From Alphaproteobacteria bacterium (GTDB lineage Bacteria; Pseudomonadota; Alphaproteobacteria; SMXS01), in the NCBI GenBank assembly GCA_016124315.1, contig WGNW01000088.1, forward strand, positions 1 through 64,000: 64,000 bases of DNA, given 5' to 3'. The position numbers and the translations under genes are program-made. Within the stretch, counting starts at the first letter, position 1. Each line of letters starts with the position of its first letter. This document shows, piece by piece, positions 49,195 to 57,152 of the stretch. The notes beneath the pieces were generated by a model that saw only the letters and a list, made by a program, of their open reading frames with translations, was not told the DNA's origin and ran no database searches.

Positions 49195-49293
49195 CGCGTC
49201 CTCCCTCCTCGCAGGCCCCATCCCGCCTCCTCAGATTGCCCCGGCCCGTTCCAGCATGCAAAGAGTTGACGGGCACGGCTTCGGCCGCGGCGA

Positions 49294-52200
49294 TCACCGG
49301 CGTATGCGCGAAAACTGCAGGACCAGCGCGGGCAGGAAGAGCAGGACGAGCGGGACGGCCGCCGTCAACCCGAAGATGATCGCCGTCGCGAGCGGCTGCT
49401 GCAGGCCCGCCCCGCGGCTGAACCCCAGCGCGAGCGGGCTGAGCGTGAGGATGGCGATCAGCGCCGACATCAGGATAGGACGCAGCCGCTTGGACCCAGC
49501 CTCCCGCAGCACGGCGACGTCGACCGGCCGGTCGGGGTCGATCTCGGCGAAAAAGAAGACGATCAGTTCGGTCACCATGCCGACCACCATGGTCAGACCC
49601 ATGAGCGCCGAGATGTCGAGTTCGATGCCGGTGATCCACAGGCCGCAGAGCACGGCCGCCGCGGCCATCAGGACGGTCGCGATCGCCGCCAGCGTCCAGC
49701 CGATGCGCTCGAACAGGAACGTCAGCAGCAGAGCCGACAGCAGCAGAGCCGCGGCGAAGACGAGAGTGAGGTCACGAAAGCTCTTCTGCTGCTGGGCGTA
49801 GAGCCCGCCATACTCCACGCGGATCGACGGCGGGAGCTTGAGCCCGGAGACCACCTTGCGGATCTGCTTCATGGCCGAGCCGAGGTCGCGTCCCTCCAGC
49901 CTGGCGGTGACGTCGACGAAGGGCGCGAGGTCCTCGCGCGTGAGCTGCTTCTGCCCGGCGGCGACGCTTACCGACGCGATCTGGCCCACGAAGACGGTAT
50001 GCCCGCCGGGCGTCGTCAGCGGCAGCCGGGCGATCTGGGCGGCCCGCTGGCGCATGTCGGCGGGACCGCGCACCCGCACGTTCACCAGCTGCTCGCCGAT
50101 GCGCACGTGGGTCGCGCCGGAGCCGCCGATCAAAGCCTCCACCTGGTTGGCGACGGCGTCCGCATCGAGGCCCTGCTGGGCGGCGGCGCCCGGGTCGACC
50201 TTCACACTGATGGCGTCGCCCGCCACGCGCAGGCCGTCGACGACCCCGACAACGCCGGAAACCTTGCCGATCGCGCCGCCCACCTTCTTTGCCGCCTTCG
50301 ACAGCGCCCCGGCATCATTGCCGAAGAGCTTGATCTCGACCGGCTGCGGCACGGCCGTCAGGTCGCCGATGAGATCCTCCATGAGCTGGGTCAGTTCAAT
50401 GTCCAGCCCGGGCACCCGGGTCTGGACCCGGTGACGGATGTCGGCCATCACGGCGTCGATCGGCCGGCGAGAGCCGCCCTTCAGCCGAATGAAATAGTCG
50501 CCCTCGTCGGCCTCGGTCAGGCCGCCGCCGAGCTGCATGCCGGTCCGCCGCGAATAGCTGGCGACCTCCGGGGTCGACTGGATGATCTGCTCCACCTGGC
50601 CCAGCAGACGGTTGGTGTCGGTGAGCGCGGCGCCGGGCTGCGCCTTGTAGTCGAGCACAAAGCCGCCTTCGTCCATCTTCGGCATGAAGCCCGAGGGGAC
50701 GTTGGACCAGGCGAAATAGCCGGCGACGCCGAACCCAAGCACGACGGCGGCGACCAGCAGGCCCGGGCGGCGGAAAGCGCGGTCGCCAACCTGCGTGTAG
50801 GCGCGCAGGATGCGTCCCATGAAGCCGTCGGCCCGCTCGGCCGCCGCGGCATCCTTGTCCCGCAGCCAGTGCGCGGACACCAGGGGAATGGCGAACCGGG
50901 CGTAGAGCACGGAAATCCCGAGGGCTGCCACCATGGTGATGGCAAGCGCGGTAAAGAACCCGCCGCTGACACCGGAGATGAAGGCCAGCGGCAGAAAGAC
51001 GACGATGGTGGCGCCCGTCGAGCCGAACAGCGGCTTGCCCATTTCCGCCGCCGCGCCGAGGATGCCGGGCGCATCCTTCGCCTCGCCTTCCTGCATCCGG
51101 CGCATCATGTGCTCGAGCATCACCACGGCATCGTCGACCACCAGCCCGACGGCCGCGGCCATGCCGCCCAGGGTCATCATGTCGAAATGCATACCCAGCC
51201 CGTAGAGGATGAGACAGGTCGCGGCGAGCACGGCGGGCAGCACGGCCGCAGTGATCGCCATCAGCCTGACCGAGCGCAGGAACAGGAACAGCACCAGTCC
51301 CGCCAGCAGCGCGCCGATGATAATCGCGTCGCGCACGGCGTTCGCGGCGCCCGAGACGAGCTCCGACTGGTCGTAGAACGGCGTCACGGAAACGCTGGGC
51401 GGGATGTGGAGCGCCTTGAGTTTCGCCGAGACGTCGCGGACCACCTGGACGGTATTGCCGTTGAGCGCCTGGCGCACGTTGACCAGCACGGCGTTCTGCC
51501 CGTTCGACGTAACCCTCGTATAGCTGGGCGCCGCGGCCGGACGGACGGTGGCCACGTCGCCAAGCGTCACCACCGCGCCCGACCCCGACTTGACCGGGGT
51601 CGCCGCGATATCCGCCGCGGACGCGAGCCGGTTTTCCACCAGCACGAGGTAGAGCCGGTGGCGGTCCTCGATGCGCCCCGCGCCCCGCACCGTGTTCGCC
51701 TTCCCCAGCGCGTCGGTCACGTCCGACGCGCTGAGACCGAGCGCCGTCAGCCGGGCGGGATCGAGGTCGACCGAGAACTCGCGCGGGCTGCCGCCCTGCA
51801 CGTCGACCGCCGCCACCCCCTGCACGGCCGCAAGAGCGGGGCGAATCTTGAGCAGCGCGAGCTGCCTGAGCGCTTCCTGGTCGAGGGACGGCGAGGTCAG
51901 CGCGACGCCGTAGACCGGGAAGATCGTCGGGTCCGACCGCCGCACGTCGAACCGGGTCCCCTTTGGCAGGTCCGGGAGGACGGCCGCAAGCGCGCTCTGC
52001 GTCGCCAGCGTCGCGGCGGTCATGTCGTGGCCCCAGTTGAAGTTCAGGGCCAGTTCCGCCGAGCCCCGGCTGGTGGTCGACCGCAGGCGCGTGACGCCCG
52101 GCACGGCCCGCAGGGCGAGTTCGATCGGGCGCGTGATCTCCGCCTCCATCTGCGCCGCGTCCCGCTCGCCGGCGTCGATCGACACGACCACGCGCGGATA

Positions 52201-52317
52201 GTCGATATGGGGGAACAGGCTGACCGGCAGGCCGATCGCGCCGACGACGCCGCCCAGGGTGAGCAGCAGAACCGCCAGCCAGATGGAGCGGGCGTGCCTG
52301 GCGATGCCGGATCTCAC
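49294..52317 (-). CDS. RND efflux pump inner-membrane transporter
   Basis: A 1007-residue RND transporter with twelve expected helices and two periplasmic porter regions. Visible features: first helix at about 12-32, PHIDYPRVVVSIDAGERDAA, GNTVQVVRDV, the second helix block VLFLFLRSVRLMAITAAVLP, TM4 motif AAAVGLVVDDAVVMLEHMMR with the paired Asp of proton relay, and a C-terminal half LMGLTMVVGMVTELIVFFFA in which the second acidic position is a lone Glu. It exports drugs, metals or solvents with the MFP and OMF encoded just upstream. GTG 52317 overlaps the MFP stop by GTGA. The substrate class is not clear. Confidence 0.93.
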   Translation of the reverse strand: MRSGIARHARSIWLAVLLLTLGGVVGAIGLPVSLFPHIDYPRVVVSIDAGERDAAQMEAEITRPIELALRAVPGVTRLRSTTSRGSAELALNFNWGHDMTAATLATQSALAAVLPDLPKGTRFDVRRSDPTIFPVYGVALTSPSLDQEALRQLALLKIRPALAAVQGVAAVDVQGGSPREFSVDLDPARLTALGLSASDVTDALGKANTVRGAGRIEDRHRLYLVLVENRLASAADIAATPVKSGSGAVVTLGDVATVRPAAAPSYTRVTSNGQNAVLVNVRQALNGNTVQVVRDVSAKLKALHIPPSVSVTPFYDQSELVSGAANAVRDAIIIGALLAGLVLFLFLRSVRLMAITAAVLPAVLAATCLILYGLGMHFDMMTLGGMAAAVGLVVDDAVVMLEHMMRRMQEGEAKDAPGILGAAAEMGKPLFGSTGATIVVFLPLAFISGVSGGFFTALAITMVAALGISVLYARFAIPLVSAHWLRDKDAAAAERADGFMGRILRAYTQVGDRAFRRPGLLVAAVVLGFGVAGYFAWSNVPSGFMPKMDEGGFVLDYKAQPGAALTDTNRLLGQVEQIIQSTPEVASYSRRTGMQLGGGLTEADEGDYFIRLKGGSRRPIDAVMADIRHRVQTRVPGLDIELTQLMEDLIGDLTAVPQPVEIKLFGNDAGALSKAAKKVGGAIGKVSGVVGVVDGLRVAGDAISVKVDPGAAAQQGLDADAVANQVEALIGGSGATHVRIGEQLVNVRVRGPADMRQRAAQIARLPLTTPGGHTVFVGQIASVSVAAGQKQLTREDLAPFVDVTARLEGRDLGSAMKQIRKVVSGLKLPPSIRVEYGGLYAQQQKSFRDLTLVFAAALLLSALLLTFLFERIGWTLAAIATVLMAAAAVLCGLWITGIELDISALMGLTMVVGMVTELIVFFFAEIDPDRPVDVAVLREAGSKRLRPILMSALIAILTLSPLALGFSRGAGLQQPLATAIIFGLTAAVPLVLLFLPALVLQFSRIRR

Positions 52318-53330
52318 TTGGTGCGGACCTTCATGCCGTCCTCGACGGCGGTGCCGCCCTGCACGACAACGGCATCCCCCGGCGAGACGCCCTTGAGGAC
52401 CGCGATCCGCTGGCCGTTCGACGCGCCGGTTACCACGTCGTGGCGATGCGCCACGCCGTTCCGGAGGACAAAGACGTAAGGCTGCCCGCCATCGTCGAGC
52501 AACGCCGCATAGGGGATGACGGTCGCCTCCCCCGATTGCCGGACGGGCACCTGGGCCGAGAGCGGCTGGCCGGCGGCCAGTCCCCGGTCGGCCGGGATGT
52601 CGATGAAAACGGAAGCAAGGTGGGTATTTGGATCGATCGCCGGATCGACGGACAAGACCGGCGCGGAGAACGGTTTGCCGGCCCCTTCGGGCCGGACGCT
52701 CAACGTCACGCCCGCCGAGAGCTTGCGCGCCGCCGCCGGATCGATGCCGAAGCGGGCGCGCTGGGCGCCGACCCGGGTGATGGTTGCCATGGTCGCGCCG
52801 GCCGACACCAGATCCCCGGGCTTCACGGGGATCGACTGTACGTGCCCCGCTCCGGGCGCACGGAGTTGCAGCCCCTTGGCCCGCGTTGCGAGACTGGCGT
52901 GCGTCGCCTTGGCGCTGTCGGCGGACTGGCGAGCATTCTCGACGTCGGCATCGCTCGCCAGCCCATCGGCCCGAAGCCGCTTTGCGCGGGCATAGGCCGC
53001 TTCTGCCGCCCGAAGGTCACTGGTCGCCTTGGACAACTCGGCGCCCGTCGCGGGGCTGGGCCGCAGGCTGACGACCAGTTGTCCCCGCGCCACCGGCGTT
53101 CCCGCCGGGGCCACGATCTTCGCCACGGTGGCTTCGACCGGCGCCGAGAGCGTGTAGGCGGCCTGCGCGCCCTGTTCGACTTCGCCGTAGAGGGTGACCG
53201 TTTCGTCGACGCTGCCTTGTTCGGCCTTGCCAAGGGTGACCAGGGCGACGGGCGCCGGGTCCTGCTGCTGATTGCCGCCGGAACAGGCGGCGAGCAGCAG
53301 AGCGAGCGCAAGCGCGGAATAACGGATCAT
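52314..53330 (-). CDS. RND efflux membrane-fusion lipoprotein
   Basis: A 338-residue HlyD/AcrA-type adaptor. The lipobox LAAC (about residues 13-16) follows a short signal peptide. Next come the barrel-sandwich half VTLYGEVEQGAQ, the lipoyl half IVAPAGTPVARGQLVVSLRP, a coiled hairpin (SKATSDLRAAEAAYARAKRL through ATRAKGL), the second lipoyl half LRAPGAGHVQSIPVKPGDLV and a beta-barrel plus C-terminal domain. ATG 53330 gives an ATGA overlap with the OMF stop, matching the other junctions; an ATG nine bases upstream is also in frame. It bridges the pump and the outer-membrane channel. Confidence 0.93.
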   Translation of the reverse strand: MIRYSALALALLLAACSGGNQQQDPAPVALVTLGKAEQGSVDETVTLYGEVEQGAQAAYTLSAPVEATVAKIVAPAGTPVARGQLVVSLRPSPATGAELSKATSDLRAAEAAYARAKRLRADGLASDADVENARQSADSAKATHASLATRAKGLQLRAPGAGHVQSIPVKPGDLVSAGATMATITRVGAQRARFGIDPAAARKLSAGVTLSVRPEGAGKPFSAPVLSVDPAIDPNTHLASVFIDIPADRGLAAGQPLSAQVPVRQSGEATVIPYAALLDDGGQPYVFVLRNGVAHRHDVVTGASNGQRIAVLKGVSPGDAVVVQGGTAVEDGMKVRTK

Positions 53331-54670
53331 TTGGGCCATGCCTCCCTGGGTGCGCCGGTGAGCAGTTCGAGCGCGATCGTCTGTTCGGACAGGTCTTGTT
53401 CGCTCTGGGCGATCTGGATCAACCGGTCCCGCAGCACCTGCTCGGCGTTCTGGGCAGCTTCAAGCGACAGGTCGCCGCGCTTGGCCGCGCGCTGCGCCGC
53501 GTCGGCGTGCCGGCGGACCTCGGGCAGGTCCTGCATCGCCTCCTCGCGCTGCCGGAAGGCGACCCTGATGCCCGCGACCGCCGCGCCGATGTCCGCGCGT
53601 GTCTGGAACAGCCGGGCGTCGTATTCGGCCTTGAGAGCCGCGCGGGTCGCCCGTTCGACGGCGATGCCGCCCCGGTTGCGGTTCCAGATCGGCAACGTGA
53701 AATCCACGGCCGGCCCCACCAGCAGGTTGCCGGCGGAGTCGCGGTTGGCATTCATGGTCAGGTTGAGCGTCGGAAACTGGTCGAGCACAGCCTTGTGAAC
53801 GGCTGCTTCCTGCGCCGCATAACCGGCCCTGAGCGCCGCCAGGTCCGTGCGGCTGTCGCGCGCCAGCGCAAAGAGCGCTTCAGCCGAAGGTATCTCCGCG
53901 GGCACGGCTGGCGACGCCACCGCGAGGTCGGTACCGGGCGGCAGGCCGAGCAGCTTATCGAGATCCTCCCGTGCGGCGGCGAGATCCTTCTCGGCGGTGC
54001 GCAGCCTGTTCGCGGCGTCGAAGGCGGCGGTCCGCGCCGCCTGCAGGCGGTCTCCGCTCACGTCGCCGCGGCCGGCGGCGCGCTGGATGCGCGCCAGCAG
54101 CGAGTGCTCGACGTCCCGCGATTGCCGGTCGAGGGCGACGATCCGCTCCAGTTGGGCGACGCGCACCGCCCGGATGCGCGCCTGCCCGGCCGTCTGCCAC
54201 TCCGCCCAGGCCAGGTCCAGCCGGACCTGACGGGCTTCGGCCTTCGCCTTCCGCCGCGCGACGCCCGCCGTGCGAAGGGCGTTCAAGTCGGCGGCCAGGG
54301 AACTGGCGAGATCGACGAGCGGATCAGGACCGGAGAGGACCTTGCTCGCACCGAGCGAAATCGTCGGGTCGGGCAACAGCCCGGCGGCGAACACCTGGGC
54401 GTCCGATACGCCCGCGCGTACCCGTTGCGCCTTGAGATCGGGATTGTTCACGACGGCGATGACGGCCACCGCCTCGCCGGTGAGAGGGGCGGCGAGATCG
54501 ACCGTGACGGGCTTCAGCCAGGGCCGATCGATCCGGTCGGCCCTGGCCTGGAGGACCTTGGCGACCGGCGGCGCCAGCACCTCCGGCGCGCTGTCCAGGG
54601 GCTGCGCGCGGTAGGTCGCGCAGGCCGACAGGAGGAGCAGCGCCGACGCGCCGGCCCAAAGCCGCCTCAT
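53327..54670 (-). CDS. TolC-like outer-membrane efflux protein
   Basis: A 447-residue outer-membrane factor with two OEP repeats. A signal peptide has a lipobox-like LLSACATYR (about 14-22), so it is probably a lipoprotein. Helical landmarks are AVVNNPDLKAQRVRAGVSDA (73-92), KAEARQVRLDLAWAEWQTAG, the loop LGLPPGTDLAVASP, LALARDSRTDLAALRAGY-type start of the second repeat, and VDFTLPIWNRNRGGI. It forms the outer-membrane channel of the efflux system. Its ATG overlaps the histidine-kinase stop by four bases. Confidence 0.92.
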   Translation of the reverse strand: MRRLWAGASALLLLSACATYRAQPLDSAPEVLAPPVAKVLQARADRIDRPWLKPVTVDLAAPLTGEAVAVIAVVNNPDLKAQRVRAGVSDAQVFAAGLLPDPTISLGASKVLSGPDPLVDLASSLAADLNALRTAGVARRKAKAEARQVRLDLAWAEWQTAGQARIRAVRVAQLERIVALDRQSRDVEHSLLARIQRAAGRGDVSGDRLQAARTAAFDAANRLRTAEKDLAAAREDLDKLLGLPPGTDLAVASPAVPAEIPSAEALFALARDSRTDLAALRAGYAAQEAAVHKAVLDQFPTLNLTMNANRDSAGNLLVGPAVDFTLPIWNRNRGGIAVERATRAALKAEYDARLFQTRADIGAAVAGIRVAFRQREEAMQDLPEVRRHADAAQRAAKRGDLSLEAAQNAEQVLRDRLIQIAQSEQDLSEQTIALELLTGAPREAWPK

Positions 54671-56013
54671 GGCGCGACCTCCGGAAACACGATGGCGACG
54701 TCGAGGCCCGGCTCGTTGTCGGCAAGGCGCAACGTCGCCCCGTGGGCATGGGCGACGGCCGCCACCAGGCTGAGGCCGAGGCCGTGGCCGGGGCTCGACC
54801 GGGACGATTCGAGGCGGACGAAGCGTTCCAGCACCCGCTGGCGCGCGTCCGCCGGGATGCCGGGGCCGCGATCGGCCACATACGCCATGACCCGGCCGTC
54901 GAGCCGCCGGACGCCGAGGAGGATCGGCGTGCCCTCCGGCGTATGGCGAAGGGCATTCTCGATGAGGTTGATCAGCGCCTGCGCGATCAGTTCCCGGTCA
55001 CCGACGACGAGATGGCCAGGGCCTACGGAAACCTCGAACGGCCGGCCCGCGTCCTCGGCCAGGGGGCGGTGGGATTCCCACAGGTCCTCGACCAGGGCAC
55101 CCAGGTCGACGGGCCCGAAATGCCCCCTGAGACTGCCTTCCTCCAGCTCGGAAATCCGGAGGATCGCGTCGAACAGGCGCAGGACCTCGTCGGCGCGTTC
55201 CACCGCGTCCTCGATCATGCCCGGCATCGCCTCGCCTTCCGCGCGCGCCTGCATCGCCTCGAGATGGTGGCGCAGCTTCATCAGCGGAGTGCGCAGATCG
55301 TGGGCGAGATCACTGGTGACCTGTCGAAGATTGCCGACAAGCCCGCTGATGCGGTCGAGCATCGCGTTCAGCGAGGCGGCCACCCGGTCAAACTCGTCGC
55401 CTCGCGGCCCGATCGCCACCCGCTCCGTCAGATTGCCGTCCGCAATCGCGCCGGCGGTTGCCTCGATCCGTCTCAACCGGCGGCGGAGATAGGCCCCCAG
55501 CACCACCGCCCCGGCCAGGGTGACCAGCAGCAGCGCGACGAACGCCACCCCGAAAATAGCCAGAATCGTCGCGTCGATCTGCTCGATCGGTTCCAGATCG
55601 GCGGCGACGACCATACGGTAGCCGTCCGGCAGCAACACCGTCTTCGCGCGGGCGGGGTCGGGCCCCTCCACCGGATCGACGAAGGAGATCTGGTGCCAGC
55701 CAAGCGGCGGCATCGGCGTATCCAGGGCACCTGCCACCTTGTTTCCCTGCGGATCGAACACGGCGTAGGCTACGGCATGCGGTCCGTGGGCCTCGCGCTC
55801 GCGGACCGCCCTCACGACTCCCGCGACACCCTCGTCGTGGAGTTCGGCCACGATGCCGACGCTCGCCTGCTCGATGCTGGCATCCAGCTGGCGGGCGAAG
55901 GCGACGTGCGCGGCGTAGTAGACGGCGGTCCCCGTCACCAGCGTCGCCAGCGCGAAGGCCAGGGACGACGCGAACGCAATCCGGTAGGCGGCGCTCTCCA
56001 GCACAACCTTCAT
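54667..56013 (-). CDS. Sensor histidine kinase controlling the RND operon
   Basis: A 448-residue membrane kinase. Helices at about 12-35 and 148-173 flank a periplasmic sensor loop. A HAMP linker (about 175-230) is followed by HisKA with phospho-acceptor His238 in SDLAHDLRTPLMKLRHH, and an HATPase domain with NLIENALRHTPEG (N box), DRGPGIP (G1) and GHGLGLSLV (G2). Orthodox EnvZ/CzcS-like architecture. It overlaps the regulator gene by ATGA and leads directly into the efflux genes, so it very probably controls them. Confidence 0.94.
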   Translation of the reverse strand: MKVVLESAAYRIAFASSLAFALATLVTGTAVYYAAHVAFARQLDASIEQASVGIVAELHDEGVAGVVRAVREREAHGPHAVAYAVFDPQGNKVAGALDTPMPPLGWHQISFVDPVEGPDPARAKTVLLPDGYRMVVAADLEPIEQIDATILAIFGVAFVALLLVTLAGAVVLGAYLRRRLRRIEATAGAIADGNLTERVAIGPRGDEFDRVAASLNAMLDRISGLVGNLRQVTSDLAHDLRTPLMKLRHHLEAMQARAEGEAMPGMIEDAVERADEVLRLFDAILRISELEEGSLRGHFGPVDLGALVEDLWESHRPLAEDAGRPFEVSVGPGHLVVGDRELIAQALINLIENALRHTPEGTPILLGVRRLDGRVMAYVADRGPGIPADARQRVLERFVRLESSRSSPGHGLGLSLVAAVAHAHGATLRLADNEPGLDVAIVFPEVAP

Positions 56014-56684
56014 GTCTTGCGAATACGGTAGCCGACGCCCCGCACGGTCTCGATGGGGTCCTCGAGCCCGCCTTCGTTAAGCTTGGAGCGCAGGCGGCTG
56101 ATGTGAGTCTCGACGATCTTGGTCTGCGGATCGAAGTGGAAATCCCAGACCCGCTCCAGAAGCATGGTGCGGGTGACGAATTCCCCGGCGTGGCGCATCA
56201 GTTCCTCGAGCAGCCTGAACTCCTTAGGCTGCAGGGTGATCGGCCGGCCGTCGCGGCGAACCTCGCGGGAGAGCAGATCCATCTCGATGGGGCCCGCGGC
56301 GAACCGGGTTTCCGCCTCCCGAGGCGCCGTCCGGCGGCTGACCGCCCGGACCCGGGCGGCGAGCTCGCTGAACGCAAACGGCTTGACGAGATAATCGTCG
56401 GCGCCCGTGTCCAGACCGGCCACCCGGTCCTCGATGCGCCCCAGCGCCGTGAGCATGAGCGCCGGCGTCGTCACGTCCGCGGCCCGCAGCCGCTTCAGAA
56501 CCGTGAGCCCGTCGAAGCCGGGCAGCATGCGGTCGAGAACGATGAGATCGAAGGTCTCGGTGAGGCCCAGGTGCAGGGCGTCCTCGCCCGTGGCGGCCAC
56601 CACGACGTTGTGGCCGATCTCGCCCAGCCCGCGCTGGACGAAACCGGCCGTCTCCTCATCGTCCTCGGCGACCAGAATGCGCAT
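56010..56684 (-). CDS. OmpR-family response regulator
   Basis: A 224-residue regulator. The receiver domain (1-115) has phospho-acceptor Asp51 in DLIVLDRMLPGFDG, the acidic pair in AEDDEE (6-11) and Lys in DDYLVKPFAFSE. The winged-helix DNA-binding domain (about 125-222) shows LQPKEFRLLEELMRHAGEFV and ETHISRLRSKL with VRGVGYRIR near the end. Pairs with the adjacent kinase. It lies 11 bp after the PepSY gene. Confidence 0.95.
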   Translation of the reverse strand: MRILVAEDDEETAGFVQRGLGEIGHNVVVAATGEDALHLGLTETFDLIVLDRMLPGFDGLTVLKRLRAADVTTPALMLTALGRIEDRVAGLDTGADDYLVKPFAFSELAARVRAVSRRTAPREAETRFAAGPIEMDLLSREVRRDGRPITLQPKEFRLLEELMRHAGEFVTRTMLLERVWDFHFDPQTKIVETHISRLRSKLNEGGLEDPIETVRGVGYRIRKT

Positions 56685-56695
56685 GCGGGTTCCGA

Positions 56696-57004
56696 TCAGT
56701 CCTTGTCGTTGGTCCCTTCGTCGCTGTTCTCGACGACCTTGCCGGTGAGCGCATCGACGCCGACTTCATGGATACGGTCGCCCTGGCGGATGTCGAAGGA
56801 ATACCGCCAGCCGCCGTCCTCCTTCTCGAAATCGGATTCGACCACGGTGCCCGGCGCGACCTGAAGGGCGATCGCCCTGGCGTTCGCCTCGCCGATCCGC
56901 TTGGCGGCGGGCGGCGCGGAATCAGGCGTGGCCTGAGCGGACAGGGGGATCGCCAGGGCGATCGCCGCGATGGTCAGAAGTCTGGATATGTCCTTCACTG
57001 TCAT
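56696..57004 (-). CDS. Small periplasmic PepSY-domain protein
   Basis: A 102-residue exported protein. The signal peptide (about 6-25, ending PLSAQA) is followed by one PepSY domain: AKRIGEANARAIALQVAPGT (34-53), VVESDFEKEDGGWRYSFDIR and HEVGVDALTGKVVENS. PepSY proteins next to two-component/RND loci are thought to modulate the sensor or chaperone periplasmic proteins. ATG 57004 gives the signal peptide; a longer upstream frame lacks resemblance. It is probably the first gene of the regulator-efflux operon. Confidence 0.9.
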   Translation of the reverse strand: MTVKDISRLLTIAAIALAIPLSAQATPDSAPPAAKRIGEANARAIALQVAPGTVVESDFEKEDGGWRYSFDIRQGDRIHEVGVDALTGKVVENSDEGTNDKD

Positions 57005-57152
57005 TCTCCAACTCTTAATCGACGTTGACCGTGACGAACCATAGCTCTCCCCAGATTGGTTGAGGCTCGCACCAGGTATACAATTTCGCAACTTTCGACC
57101 GCCTGCCGCGAGGGCTGGTCGTCGCGGCCTCAGGGCTCGTCGCCCGTCGGCC

